Source of the DNA: Oscillospiraceae bacterium
GTDB lineage: Bacteria > Bacillota > Clostridia > Oscillospirales > Oscillospiraceae
NCBI GenBank assembly: GCA_022793095.1
Contig: JAAWCD010000073.1
Coordinates: 1 to 34,750 of the forward strand
Length of the DNA stretch: 34,750 nucleotides
Direction of reading: 5' to 3'
Part shown: positions 15,810 to 24,357 of the stretch, one piece after another
Position numbering within the stretch: the stretch's first letter is position 1
Layout: every line of letters begins with the position of its first letter
The notes under the pieces: generated by a model
The model's input: the letters and a program-made list of their open reading frames with translations, nothing else
Told to the model about the DNA's origin: nothing
Database searches by the model: none
Program-made: the position numbers and the translations under genes

Positions 15810-17120
15810 CTACCCGCCAAGCCCCATCAGATTGGGCAGGAACAGCGCGACGTCCGGGAACGCGCACACAATCAAAATGGCGACCAGCATGCCAATCACC
15901 ATGGGAGCCACGCCGGCGAAGATCTTTTGCAGGGGAACGCCCTTGGCCACACCGGCGACGATGTACACATTCATGCCCACCGGAGGCGTAATCAGACCCA
16001 TCTCCATGACCATAATCATCAGCACGCCATACCAGATGGTATCAAAGCCCAGGGTGTTCATGATGGGCAGGAAGATGGGCACGGTGAGCATTACCATGGC
16101 CAGGGAATCCATAAAGCAGCCCATCACCGCGTAGATCATGATGATGACAAAGAGGATAATGTAGCGGTTCACGTTCAGGGAGGTGACGAAGGTGGCCAGC
16201 GCCGTGGGCAGCTGGGCGATGGTCAGGAAAGCGCCGAACACGTAAGCGCCAATGAGAATCAGGAAAATCATGCCGGAGGTCTTGAGGGTGTCCTGGAGGC
16301 AGCTGAGGAAGATCTTCCAGGTAAACCGCTTACGCATAATCAGGTAGATCAGCGCGGCCAGAGCGCCGAAGGCGGCGGCCTGGTTGGCAGTGAAGAAGTT
16401 GGCGAACATGCCGCCGATCACCAGCACAAAGAGAACCACCATAGCGATGCCGCCCTTGAGAGAGGCCAGCTTTTCCTTCAGGGTGTACTTCATGCGGCCG
16501 GGGGCCTTCTCCGGGTGGAGCTTGACCACGACGGCGATAGAGATGATGTAGCAAATGGCAAGGATGATACCGGGGATGATGCCGGCGGCAAACAGCGCGC
16601 CGATGGACGCGCCGGAGACGATGCCGAAGATGATGAATCCGGTGCTGGGCGGAATCAGGATGCCCAGCGTGCCGCCCGCGGCGATGGAGCCGCAGGAAAG
16701 CCCGTCCTCATAGCCGTGCTCCCGCATCTCAGGCAGCGCAACCACTCCCATCGTGGCGGCGGTGGCGGCAGTAGAGCCGCAGATTGCGGAGAAGCAGGCG
16801 CAGGCGCCCACAGTAGCCATGGCCAGACCGCCCTTCAGGTTGCCCAGAAGCTTTTCAAACATGTTGTAAAGGTCTTTGGACATTCCTGAGTAGTAGCAGA
16901 GCTGTCCCATCAGCACAAAGAGGGGGATTACGACGAAATTGTAGTTGCTTGCCTGGGTGAAGGGAATCTTCTGGAACAGCACCAGCGCTGGCCCGAATCC
17001 CCTGATCGCCCAGTAGCCGACGAACCCTACCGCCATCATACATACGCCGATGTTCATTCCCATAATCAGCAGGATGAGCAGCGCGACGATGCCGATGACC
17101 GCGATTGTCAGAGCGTCCAT
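15810..17120 (-). CDS. TRAP transporter large permease (DctM type)
   Basis: The 436-residue protein has about 12 membrane segments and the DctM patterns PLFVLMGQL, GSTAATAATMGVVALPEM and GGTLGILIPPSTGFIIFG, typical of the ion-transporter superfamily. It forms the transport channel with the DctQ-type subunit. The ATG at 17120 is chosen because AAAGGAAGG lies 9 bases before it; an ATG nine bases earlier would have that site directly against it. It is the first gene behind the divergent promoter region shared with the LysR gene. Confidence 0.94.
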   Translation of the reverse strand: MDALTIAVIGIVALLILLIMGMNIGVCMMAVGFVGYWAIRGFGPALVLFQKIPFTQASNYNFVVIPLFVLMGQLCYYSGMSKDLYNMFEKLLGNLKGGLAMATVGACACFSAICGSTAATAATMGVVALPEMREHGYEDGLSCGSIAAGGTLGILIPPSTGFIIFGIVSGASIGALFAAGIIPGIILAICYIISIAVVVKLHPEKAPGRMKYTLKEKLASLKGGIAMVVLFVLVIGGMFANFFTANQAAAFGALAALIYLIMRKRFTWKIFLSCLQDTLKTSGMIFLILIGAYVFGAFLTIAQLPTALATFVTSLNVNRYIILFVIIMIYAVMGCFMDSLAMVMLTVPIFLPIMNTLGFDTIWYGVLMIMVMEMGLITPPVGMNVYIVAGVAKGVPLQKIFAGVAPMVIGMLVAILIVCAFPDVALFLPNLMGLGG

Positions 17121-17178
17121 TCTTTGCATCCTTCCTTTCTGATTGCCTCGCGAGCGTTGTGCAAATTTGCTAAAACAA

Positions 17179-17208
17179 ATGATAGCATATAGGAGCTTTC
17201 ATGACCAA
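17179..17208 (-). promoter_or_regulatory. Predicted promoter of the TRAP operon
   Basis: Reading the minus strand, -35 TTGGTC (17203-17208) and -10 TATCAT (17179-17184) are separated by 18 bases, placing the start about 50 bases before dctM. A perfect palindrome GCAAATTTGC lies in the leader at 17161-17170. The dyad ACAA-N11-TTGT (17210-17228), just upstream of the -35 box, is where a LysR-type activator would be expected to bind. Confidence 0.5.
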
Positions 17209-17236
17209 TACAAATAAAATAATGTTGTTATGAGCA

Positions 17237-17265
17237 TTTACTTATAAGTCGCTTTATGGTATAAT
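17237..17265 (+). promoter_or_regulatory. Predicted promoter towards the LysR gene
   Basis: -35 TTTACT (17237-17242), 17 bases, and a perfect -10 TATAAT (17260-17265). It is back to back with the TRAP promoter, so one regulator bound at 17210-17228 could affect both. It leaves an unusually long leader of about 240 bases. Confidence 0.6.
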
Positions 17266-17269
17266 CACC

Positions 17270-17495
17270 CTGAGAAAGCCGCTGTTTCGCACCCCCATGT
17301 TTACACCCTGTCCAAATGCGAAAAACAGGGCGTACAGCAGTATAGACGTCCCTTAGATGCTGCTAATCCGGCTATAAAATGGTATTCAGCAAAGGCGTAT
17401 GCGCCTTTGCCCGCGGTTGTAACCGCGGGCAAAATTCTTGTTACCACTCCAGTTTCAACAAACCGCAATCCGAAATTGGGCCAAAATAAATCGGA
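17270..17495 (+). other. Long structured leader before the LysR gene
   Basis: The leader holds adjoining hairpins GCAAAGGCG / CGCCTTTGC (17389-17410) and GCCCGCGGTT / AACCGCGGGC (17409-17430), and weaker pairings CCCTGT/ACAGGG near 17305-17330 and CAGCA/TGCTG near 17336-17363. No terminator T-run, T-box motif or known riboswitch core was recognised. Nothing looks coding. Confidence 0.4.
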
Positions 17496-17510
17496 ATGGA
17501 GTTGCCTGAT

Positions 17511-18419
17511 ATGACCGAATCTCAGATTTCCTGTTTTGAAGCTGTCGCAAAATTCCGCAGCTTTTCCAAGGCGGCCAGCAGCCTGATGATTTCTCAGCCC
17601 GCCATCAGCCACCAAATCGCCAAGCTGGAGCAGGAACTGGACCTGCTCTTGTTCGACCGGACCGGCCGGGAGATCCGGCTGACCGAAGCGGGCATGATGA
17701 TGCTGGAATTTTTCTCCCAGTCCAAAGAGCGCTTTGCCAGCGTGCTCAACGCCGCCCATGCCCAGCAGAATGTCTATTCCGGCCAGGTGCTGCTGGGCTG
17801 TCCGGAGGGGTGGGATATCTCCCCGTTCCTGCCCTCCATGGTGAATTCCTTTCAGGAGAAGTACCCCAACGTACATGTGGAGCTGGTGGGGCTTCCGCTG
17901 GGGGAGATTGAGGACGCGCTCCACGCAGGAAAGATCAACGTGGCCGTCACCATGCGCTACGCCATCAAGCAGGAAGGCCTGCTTTACATCCATCCGCTGA
18001 TTTCCGTATCCAGCGTGCTGCTCTACTCCAAGCAGTTTCTCCCCGCCAGCGACAGGGTGGAAACCCTGGCGGATTTCAAGAACTGCACCTTTTATCTGGC
18101 CGCCGGCAACAGCACGCCGGTCTTCCGCCAGAGCGTGACGCAGGAGTGCGCCAAGTACGGCTTTGTACCCCAGATGGTCAACTGTCCCAGCCTCTCCACA
18201 GCGCTGTTCTATGTGCAGAACAACCAGGGCGTGCTGCTGGGCAATGAGCTGATGATTGCCAAGCAGCTGGATTACCTGTACTCCTATCTGGTGCTGAACG
18301 ACACTCAGCGCCCGGTGGTGCTGGCCTGGACGCCCGTAGACGCGGACACCTCGCCGGTACACCTGTTCCTAAACGAGACCCTCTATAACGGCAGCAGCCG
18401 CCCATACGTGGAGCGGTAG
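17511..18419 (+). CDS. LysR-type transcriptional regulator
   Basis: The 302-residue protein has an N-terminal winged helix-turn-helix (about 1-60: FSKAASSLMISQPAISHQIAKLEQELDLLLFDRTGREIRLTEAG) and a C-terminal effector-binding domain of two lobes. It is expected to bind the intergenic region and control the divergent TRAP operon in response to the transported compound or a product of it. The ATG at 17511 is chosen for GGAG 9 bases upstream; an in-frame ATG at 17496 has no good ribosome binding site. No other target gene is adjacent on the plus strand. Confidence 0.93.
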   Translation: MTESQISCFEAVAKFRSFSKAASSLMISQPAISHQIAKLEQELDLLLFDRTGREIRLTEAGMMMLEFFSQSKERFASVLNAAHAQQNVYSGQVLLGCPEGWDISPFLPSMVNSFQEKYPNVHVELVGLPLGEIEDALHAGKINVAVTMRYAIKQEGLLYIHPLISVSSVLLYSKQFLPASDRVETLADFKNCTFYLAAGNSTPVFRQSVTQECAKYGFVPQMVNCPSLSTALFYVQNNQGVLLGNELMIAKQLDYLYSYLVLNDTQRPVVLAWTPVDADTSPVHLFLNETLYNGSSRPYVER

Positions 18420-18479
18420 GCGATTATGCCCAAGAGAAGCGGGCGGAGGGATGAGAAAAGTAGATTTTCAACGCTATGA

Positions 18480-18516
18480 AAAAGAGCTGGCAGCTTTTGC
18501 TGCCAGCTCTTTTTCC
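18480..18516. terminator. Bidirectional intrinsic terminator
   Basis: AAGAGCTGGCAGC / GCTGCCAGCTCTT with a 4-base loop, with T-runs on both sides, lies between the convergent LysR gene and the CheY-like gene and can serve both. Confidence 0.9.
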
Positions 18517-18521
18517 CTTGC

Positions 18522-18884
18522 TTAAAGCAGTGCCTTTCTCAGCGCGTTGATTAGCCCCGCCTGATTCAGGGGCTTGCACAAAAAGCCCTTGGCGCCAACG
18601 CAGTCGGCCTCTCGGATGGTATCATCATAGACCAGGGAGGACACCATGATAATCTTAGCTTCCGGGTGCTCTTCCAGAAGGATCTGGGCTGTCTCCAGCC
18701 CGTCGATTCCCGGCATGATGATGTCCATAGTCACGATGTCCGGCTGAACCTCGCTGTAGCAGGCAATGGCATCCTCACCATTTTCACAGTAAGCCGCCAC
18801 TTCAAAGTCGGTTCCTTCCAGCAGTTTCCGAATCTGAAGCTCCATGATACGGGAGTCGTCTACTACCATGAGCCTTCTTTTCAT
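18522..18884 (-). CDS. Single-domain response regulator (CheY-like)
   Basis: The 120-residue protein is one receiver domain with no output domain. All key residues are present: D9 and D10 (metal), D54 (phosphorylation, in MDIIMPG), S82 and K104 (in FLCKPL). It is the third gene of an operon with FapA-like and CheX-like genes, 21 bases after the latter. Such regulators carry signals by protein contact, for example to a flagellar switch or another phosphotransfer partner. The neighbouring CheX-like protein could remove its phosphate. No kinase gene is adjacent. Confidence 0.93.
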   Translation of the reverse strand: MKRRLMVVDDSRIMELQIRKLLEGTDFEVAAYCENGEDAIACYSEVQPDIVTMDIIMPGIDGLETAQILLEEHPEAKIIMVSSLVYDDTIREADCVGAKGFLCKPLNQAGLINALRKALL

Positions 18885-18905
18885 AAACTAATTCCCTCTT
18901 TTCCT

Positions 18906-19397
18906 TTATTCTGAGTCCGGCTGCGCCTCGCGCTCTCTGTATGGCGCATGATGAATGAGCTGCGCCCGCTCATTCTGATCGCCGGCGTAATTCAAAATAA
19001 TGTGCTTCTCAGCATGGTCCACCTCCTGCCTTCCCCGGCAGAACGTAGGTACGCCAAATCGGGCCGGCTGTTTTGTCACCTGGAACAGCCTGGAGAGAAT
19101 ATGCCCGCACAGCACATTGAGGTATTCCTTTGCCACATCCTCCACATCCTGGGTCGTAAAATCCTCGGTTTGAAGGATGCCTCTGGCCAGATGGGAGAAC
19201 AGAACCCAGTCTCCACACAGGGTCAGGCTGGTGTCCATTCCCCGGTCAAAGGTGATGGATACGGTACAGACCTCACCCTCTGGTCCACCCTGGTCCCCGT
19301 CAATCAGATGGAGGGCAACTCCAGCCTCCTGTGTGATATCACGGGTGACCTGGTCAAGCAGCTTACTCAGAGCTTCACGAGACATGGTTCGATCCAT
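18906..19397 (-). CDS. CheX/CheC-like phosphatase-family protein
   Basis: The 163-residue protein resembles the CheC/CheX/FliY family, which dephosphorylates CheY-P. The key signature E-x2-N is present as E91-YL-N94 in VAKEYLNVLCGHIL, and the surroundings (GDWVLFSHLARGIL; VCTVSITF strand) fit the fold. A single E-x2-N makes it closer to CheX than to two-site CheC. The C-terminal 20 residues are polar and not conserved in what I know of the family. AGGAGG lies 8 bases before the ATG. The gene is 38 bases after the FapA-like gene and 21 bases before the CheY-like gene, its likely substrate. Assignment is by motif only. Confidence 0.72.
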   Translation of the reverse strand: MDRTMSREALSKLLDQVTRDITQEAGVALHLIDGDQGGPEGEVCTVSITFDRGMDTSLTLCGDWVLFSHLARGILQTEDFTTQDVEDVAKEYLNVLCGHILSRLFQVTKQPARFGVPTFCRGRQEVDHAEKHIILNYAGDQNERAQLIHHAPYREREAQPDSE

Positions 19398-19435
19398 ACC
19401 TGCCGCCTCCTCTTTATCAAACCGCGGGAACGCAG

Positions 19436-21181
19436 CTACATCATGACGATTTCTCCGCAGACCATCTTAACGACGCACTGATGGCTTTCCTGCCGCAGGC
19501 GGAGCGTTTCTTCCCCGAAGCTGACTTCGGTTCCCGCATGGGCTACGCCGCACTCCAGCCGCCCTTCCTCTTTTTCCTTCAGCTCCTCTTTGTCGAGGTC
19601 TGCCAGCTCGTCATCCAGCTGCTTCAGCTTCAGCTCAGCCACCGACATCTTCATCCGCAGCTTGCTCAAAATGCTGGTTTTGGCCGGACTGTCCAGCTGG
19701 CACTCCGTCTTCTCCATCTCCATCTCCAGGGCCTTCAGCTCCCGCTGAACCTGCTCCCGCTCGAAGTTGGCGCAGGGCTGTCCTCCCAGCACAATAGAGG
19801 TTCTGCACTCCGACCGGGAGCCAATGGAGGCCGCGTTCACCTTTTTGGCCGCCCAAATCCGGCCGCCCATGATGCTGCCCCGCCCGGAGCGGACCAGCAC
19901 TTCCCCGTCACAGTAGATGCGGCCGTTGATAATGGCGTCGGTCTGGAGGGTTTCCCTGGCGTAAATGGTGGAATTTTCAATGTACTTGGAAAAAATGCAC
20001 CGCTGGGCCCGGACGGCAGTGGTTCCGTCACCCAAAATGCCCTTGACCACAGTGAGGTCGCCGCCGGCCTCCACTGTACTGCCGGCCTCCACGATGCCGC
20101 CGACCCAGATGCTTCCCATAGCCCGGACTGTGAAGCCGCTGAGTACATCGCCCTGAATGTTAATATCTCCCAGGAATTTGATGTTTCCTGTGGAAAAATC
20201 CACGTTGCCCGGAACGTCCAGCACCGGCTTGACCTGGAAGCTGCGGCCTGTAAATTCCACATGGCCGTCCATAGCGGCCACCAGCACGTCCCCATCCTCG
20301 CTGATCTCCGTGTTCCGGCCTTTGGGGAGCGGCACGGGCTTTCCGCTTTTGGCCGGGATCTCCTGCCCCAGCACTGTGCGGCCCGGATCTCCCTCAGTGG
20401 GGCGGATCAGGCGGCAGATCTCCTGCCCCTCCTTTACATTGTAAAACAAGTTCAGAGCGGTATAATCCACCTGATCAAACTCATCCACCTGGAGCACCCG
20501 CTCAATCACACGGGGAACGCAGTCCACAATATTGCCGTTCTTTCCGTCAAAGGCAGGCTTGCCCTTCGCCAGCAGAAACAGGTTAAAGTACCGGCTTTCG
20601 TCCCGGGAAAGCCGGTCCGCCAGGCGGGTGTCCACACCGTAGGTGATATTCTGGCTCTTCATGGCCCGGTAGAGCATCTCCCTGGACAGCTCCGCGCCCC
20701 CCTCTGTGGGCGGGAACACCAGCAGCCAGGCGTAGAGCTTATCCGTGGAGATGAAAAACCAGGGCAGCGCGTCCAGCCCCTGGGGCTCCGCCTTCGGCTT
20801 CTCATCCTCCTTCTCTTTCCCCGCCGGCTTTTCTTTGCTCATGTTCTTGACTTGCTTCAGCCGGGCGCTGCATGTATTTTTCAGGGCCGCCTGAAGCCGG
20901 TTCTTTTCCCGCCGGACCACTTCTTCCGGGATGGATCCGTCCTCATCCAGGCACAGCCGGTATGGGGGCAGGCGGCCCCCCTCCTTCCGCCGGATACTGT
21001 AGAGCTGGAGCAGCGGATGCTCCCCAGGCAGCTTCAGCAGGGCCGGGTCCTCAGGCACGGACACCTCCGGAGGCCCTTGGGCCGGTTGCGCCGGCTGGGC
21101 CTGAGGCTCTTCCGCCTCCGGCGTTTCCGGTTTTGCGCCGAATCCAGACAGGATGGATGCGATTTTGTCCTTGATTGACAT
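19436..21181 (-). CDS. FapA family (DUF342) protein
   Basis: The 581-residue cytoplasmic protein has an N-terminal Pro/Ala/Glu-rich stretch (about 18-45), a FapA N-terminal region with a charged Lys/Glu insert near 115-135, the central beta-helix repeat region at about 320-470 (GNVDFSTGNIKFLGDINIQGDV, GGDLTVVKGILG and further Gly-spaced turns), and a C-terminal coiled coil at about 475-545. FapA-type proteins have been linked to flagellar assembly and polar signalling in some bacteria, but their molecular role is unclear. The ribosome binding site is weak. It heads an operon with CheX- and CheY-like genes, behind a promoter at 21214-21242. Confidence 0.88.
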   Translation of the reverse strand: MSIKDKIASILSGFGAKPETPEAEEPQAQPAQPAQGPPEVSVPEDPALLKLPGEHPLLQLYSIRRKEGGRLPPYRLCLDEDGSIPEEVVRREKNRLQAALKNTCSARLKQVKNMSKEKPAGKEKEDEKPKAEPQGLDALPWFFISTDKLYAWLLVFPPTEGGAELSREMLYRAMKSQNITYGVDTRLADRLSRDESRYFNLFLLAKGKPAFDGKNGNIVDCVPRVIERVLQVDEFDQVDYTALNLFYNVKEGQEICRLIRPTEGDPGRTVLGQEIPAKSGKPVPLPKGRNTEISEDGDVLVAAMDGHVEFTGRSFQVKPVLDVPGNVDFSTGNIKFLGDINIQGDVLSGFTVRAMGSIWVGGIVEAGSTVEAGGDLTVVKGILGDGTTAVRAQRCIFSKYIENSTIYARETLQTDAIINGRIYCDGEVLVRSGRGSIMGGRIWAAKKVNAASIGSRSECRTSIVLGGQPCANFEREQVQRELKALEMEMEKTECQLDSPAKTSILSKLRMKMSVAELKLKQLDDELADLDKEELKEKEEGRLECGVAHAGTEVSFGEETLRLRQESHQCVVKMVCGEIVMM

Positions 21182-21213
21182 TTCACAACACCGCCATATG
21201 ATTTGATATTTCT

Positions 21214-21242
21214 ATTATAACAGGGCGGAGCACCGTTTACAA
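21214..21242 (-). promoter_or_regulatory. Promoter of the fapA-cheX-cheY operon
   Basis: On the minus strand, -35 TTGTAA (21237-21242), 17 bases, -10 TATAAT (21214-21219). Start of transcription should be about 25-30 bases before the FapA-like gene. Confidence 0.7.
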
Positions 21243-21299
21243 GCGGCAGTTGTGCCGGGCGCAGCCGGGCGCACTGGAATTTTTTTCGCTCAATGCCCG

Positions 21300-21328
21300 T
21301 TGTCAACCAAAAAGAAAAATGCTATAAT
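21300..21328 (+). promoter_or_regulatory. Promoter of the binding-protein/chemoreceptor operon
   Basis: -35 TTGTCA (21300-21305), 17 bases, perfect -10 TATAAT (21323-21328). It is divergent from the fapA promoter, 57 bases away. Confidence 0.75.
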
Positions 21329-21395
21329 GCTCTCGTTCGGCCCGGGACGAATCCTGTTCCCCTGGCCGGGAGACCAACAGGAAGGACATGATGTG

Positions 21396-22628
21396 ATGAG
21401 ACGAATTTATTTTCTTCTGCTGGCGGTGTTCTGCCTGCTGGCGGCGGCCTCCTGCAAGGCGCAGGAGCCGCCCGCTGAAACGCCTCAGCCCCAAAATGAG
21501 ACGGTAGCGCTCACCGTTTGGGGCGCGGAAGAGGACGAGGCCCTCCTTCAGGAGATCTTCCGGTCCTTCCAGCAGCAGTACGCCGGACAGGCCAGCTTCC
21601 AGATCACCTTCCAGGCTCAAAGCGAGTCCAACTGCAAGGACGCTGTGCTGGGTGAGCTGGAGAACGGCCCGGATGTGTTCGCCTTTGCCGACGATCAGGT
21701 GGCTGCCCTGGCCGCGGCGGGCGCTCTGGACCCGGTGGAGGACGCGGATGCCATTCGCGCTGCCAACCTGCCCCGTGCGGTGGAGGCGGCCAGCGTGGAG
21801 GGAACCCTCTACGCCTATCCTTTGACTGCGGACAACGGCTACTTTCTCTATTATAATAAGGCCTACTTTTCCGAGGAGGATATCGAGAGCCTGGAGCGCA
21901 TGGCGGACGCCGCGGCCCTGGCCGGGCGGCTGGTGACCATGGACTGGACCTCAGCCTGGTATGTCTACGCCTTTTTCGGAAACACAGGGCTGGAGGTGGG
22001 AATCAACCCGGACGGCCTCACCAACTACTGCACCTGGAACAGCACGGACAACCCCATCCGGGGGACGGACGTGGCCCAGTCCATGCTGAACATCGCGGCC
22101 AGCCCCGGCTTTGCCAGCCGGACAGATACGGAGTTCATGGACGGCGTGCGGGACGGCTCGGTAATCGCGGGGGTCAGCGGCGTCTGGAACGCGGTGGCCA
22201 TTGAGGAGATCTGGGGCGCGGACATGGGCGCGGCCAAGCTGCCCTCCTTCGCCTGCGCTGGCCGTCAGGTGCAGATGGCCTCCTTCTCCGGCTGCAAGCT
22301 CATCGGTGTCAACGCCTACTCTGCCCATCCGGACTGGGCCGCGGCTCTGGCCCGCTGGATTTCCGGCGAGGAAAACCAGCGCCTGCGCTTCCAGCTTCGG
22401 GGCCAGGGTCCTGCCAACACCAGCGCCGCGAACTCGCCGGAGGTTCAGAGCGCACCTGCCATCGCGGCCCTGCTGGCCCAGTCGGAGTTCTCCCAGCTCC
22501 AGCGGGTCGGCGGAAAGTTCTGGGACCCGGTGACCGAGTTCGCGGCCAGCATGGCGGCGGGGAATCCCTCCGGCGCGTCCCTCCAGGCCCAGCTGGACCG
22601 GCTGGTGGAGGGTGTGTGCGCGCGGTAA
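21396..22628 (+). CDS. Extracellular solute-binding lipoprotein (family 1 type)
   Basis: The 410-residue protein has a lipoprotein signal (C20 in LLAAASC), a short Pro/Gln linker, and a two-lobe binding-protein fold of the sugar-binding (MalE-like, SBP family 1) type: ALTVWGAEEDEALLQEIFRSF at the start and YAYPLTADNGYFLYYNKAYF in the middle. Family 1 proteins usually feed an ABC importer, but no permease or ATPase gene is near. A chemoreceptor gene starts 27 bases downstream, so it more likely presents a ligand to that receptor. Start is ATG at 21396, or GTG at 21393; AGGAAGG is upstream of both. The ligand is unknown, possibly an oligosaccharide. Confidence 0.88.
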   Translation: MRRIYFLLLAVFCLLAAASCKAQEPPAETPQPQNETVALTVWGAEEDEALLQEIFRSFQQQYAGQASFQITFQAQSESNCKDAVLGELENGPDVFAFADDQVAALAAAGALDPVEDADAIRAANLPRAVEAASVEGTLYAYPLTADNGYFLYYNKAYFSEEDIESLERMADAAALAGRLVTMDWTSAWYVYAFFGNTGLEVGINPDGLTNYCTWNSTDNPIRGTDVAQSMLNIAASPGFASRTDTEFMDGVRDGSVIAGVSGVWNAVAIEEIWGADMGAAKLPSFACAGRQVQMASFSGCKLIGVNAYSAHPDWAAALARWISGEENQRLRFQLRGQGPANTSAANSPEVQSAPAIAALLAQSEFSQLQRVGGKFWDPVTEFAASMAAGNPSGASLQAQLDRLVEGVCAR

Positions 22629-22655
22629 GCTGTACATCGGGAGGAGATTGTTACT

Positions 22656-24242
22656 ATGAATGGAAAACTTACGCTGCAAAAGCGCCTGACCCTGCCCATT
22701 ATCCTGCTGGGCCTGGTGATGCTGCTGTCCAATATTCTGGCTGTATTCAGCATCAACAACGTCAACGCGAATGCGGGAACCATCGTAGACGAATACATGA
22801 CCAGTGAGGCCCGCCTGGAGGAGATCCGGCGGTCCATCATGGATCTCCACCGGCTGGCCCTGTCCCACATTGTGGCAGCAGACCACGCCACCATGATCCG
22901 GCTGGTGAGGGAGATCAAGGAGGAGGAAGCCCTCCTGGACGGCATGCTGGCGGACTATGGGCGCTTTGTGGCAGAGGAGGATCAGGGAACCTATCAGGCC
23001 CTTCTGTCGGATTACGAGGCGTTCCGCCACGCGCTGGTCTATCTGGTGTGCGCCAGCGCGGACAGCAGAACCCAGGCGGCTTACGACATGGCCAACGGCG
23101 GCGTGGCCGCCAGCGGAGGCCGGGCGGAGGAGGACATCAGCGCCCTGTACGACTCTGTTACCAGCCGGGCGGAAGCGGCCCGCAGCCGCCTCTTTGTGGT
23201 GTACGTTGTCTCTCTGGCCACCAGCGCCGCGGCGCTGGCCATCGGCATCGCCCTGGTGGCGGCGGCGTTCCGCATCATCCGCACCTATGTCATCGCCCCC
23301 ATTCGGGAGGCCATGAACACCCTTCAGGGCAGCTCGGAGCGAATCAGCGGCGTGGTGGGAGATGTCCGCAGGCGGGCCAAAACCTCTGACAACAGCGTCC
23401 GGGACCTGTCCGCCCTGGCGGAGCGGCTGTCCGCCGCCATTGAGGAGGTGGCGGGCAGCGCCTCTTCCATCACCGCCAGCGCCTCGGGCACTCAGGACGA
23501 TGCGGGGGCCATGGCCCAGGAGTGCTCCGCCATCACCGCTTACTCGGTGGAGATGCGGGAGCGGGCGGAGGAGATGGAGCGGTCCGCCCGCGAGCGGATG
23601 GAGGACGTCCGGGCCAAGACCGGGGAGATTATGATCCAGCTCAACAAGGCGATTGATCAGAGCAGAAGCGTGGATCAGATCGCCACTCTGACCAAAGATA
23701 TCATGTCCATCTCCTCCTCCACCGACCTCATTGCCATCAACGCCGCTGTGGAGGCGGCGCGGGCGGGCTCCGCCGGAAAGGGCTTCGCCGTGGTGGCCCA
23801 GGAGATCCGCCGCCTGGCCGACTCCTGCTCGGAGACTGCCGGACACATTCAGGAGGTCAGCACGGTGGTCACAGGCGCGGTATCCTATCTTTCCACCAGC
23901 GCCCAGGAGCTGGTGGACTATCTGAGTCAGGCTGTGCTGACCCAGTTTGAGCAGGCGGTCCAGTCCGGCCAGCAGTACCGGGAGGACGCCGCTTACGTCC
24001 ACCAGTCCATGGACGCCTTCAACAGCCGGGCGGGCCGGCTTCAGCAGTCCATGACGGAAATCTCCGGGTCCATCGCCAGCATTTCCGGCGCCATTGGCGG
24101 CGCGGCCTCCGGGGTGAGCGGCATGGCGGGCAGCACCCGCACGCTGGTGGAGGACATGACCGGCATCACCATGGGCATGGATGTCAACCAGGAGATTGTG
24201 GGAGAATTACAGCGTCAGATGGACGTGTTCGCCAATCTGTGA
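22656..24242 (+). CDS. Transmembrane methyl-accepting chemotaxis protein
   Basis: The 528-residue receptor has a membrane segment at about 12-34, an extracytoplasmic helical sensor to about 176 (four-helix-bundle type), a second membrane segment at about 178-207, a short degenerate HAMP-like stretch, and a long cytoplasmic coiled coil. The conserved tip is at about 357-385 ([23 protein letters not shown]), where CheA and CheW would bind. No C-terminal CheR-docking pentapeptide is seen. GGGAGGAG lies upstream of the ATG. It follows the binding lipoprotein gene by 27 bases in the same operon, so it probably senses ligand through that protein. Confidence 0.95.
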   Translation: MNGKLTLQKRLTLPIILLGLVMLLSNILAVFSINNVNANAGTIVDEYMTSEARLEEIRRSIMDLHRLALSHIVAADHATMIRLVREIKEEEALLDGMLADYGRFVAEEDQGTYQALLSDYEAFRHALVYLVCASADSRTQAAYDMANGGVAASGGRAEEDISALYDSVTSRAEAARSRLFVVYVVSLATSAAALAIGIALVAAAFRIIRTYVIAPIREAMNTLQGSSERISGVVGDVRRRAKTSDNSVRDLSALAERLSAAIEEVAGSASSITASASGTQDDAGAMAQECSAITAYSVEMRERAEEMERSARERMEDVRAKTGEIMIQLNKAIDQSRSVDQIATLTKDIMSISSSTDLIAINAAVEAARAGSAGKGFAVVAQEIRRLADSCSETAGHIQEVSTVVTGAVSYLSTSAQELVDYLSQAVLTQFEQAVQSGQQYREDAAYVHQSMDAFNSRAGRLQQSMTEISGSIASISGAIGGAASGVSGMAGSTRTLVEDMTGITMGMDVNQEIVGELQRQMDVFANL

Positions 24243-24290
24243 GCCTTAAGAAAACCCCTGGGCAGACGCCGCTGCCAGTTCCGGCCCGGG

Positions 24291-24343
24291 TCAATTAAAA
24301 CAGGGAGCCGCTGATCTTATCAGCGGCTCCCTGTTTTAATTGA
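24291..24343. terminator. Bidirectional terminator with 25-bp perfect stem
   Basis: Positions 24291-24315 and 24319-24343 are perfectly complementary with loop CTT; the GC-rich core CAGGGAGCCGCTGAT is flanked by TTTTAATT on each side. It separates the two convergent chemoreceptor genes and works for both. Confidence 0.92.
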
Positions 24344-24357
24344 AGTCTGTCCGGCGC

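Noticed and set aside
17270-17495. T-box or known riboswitch before the LysR gene
   Set aside because: No T-box sequence, no recognisable riboswitch core and no terminator/antiterminator pair were found; it is kept only as a structured leader.
21951-24002. Open frame of 683 codons on the minus strand across the binding protein and chemoreceptor genes
   Set aside because: Composition (Gly, His, Leu, Arg) is that of a shadow frame; it spans two unrelated real genes and their gap.
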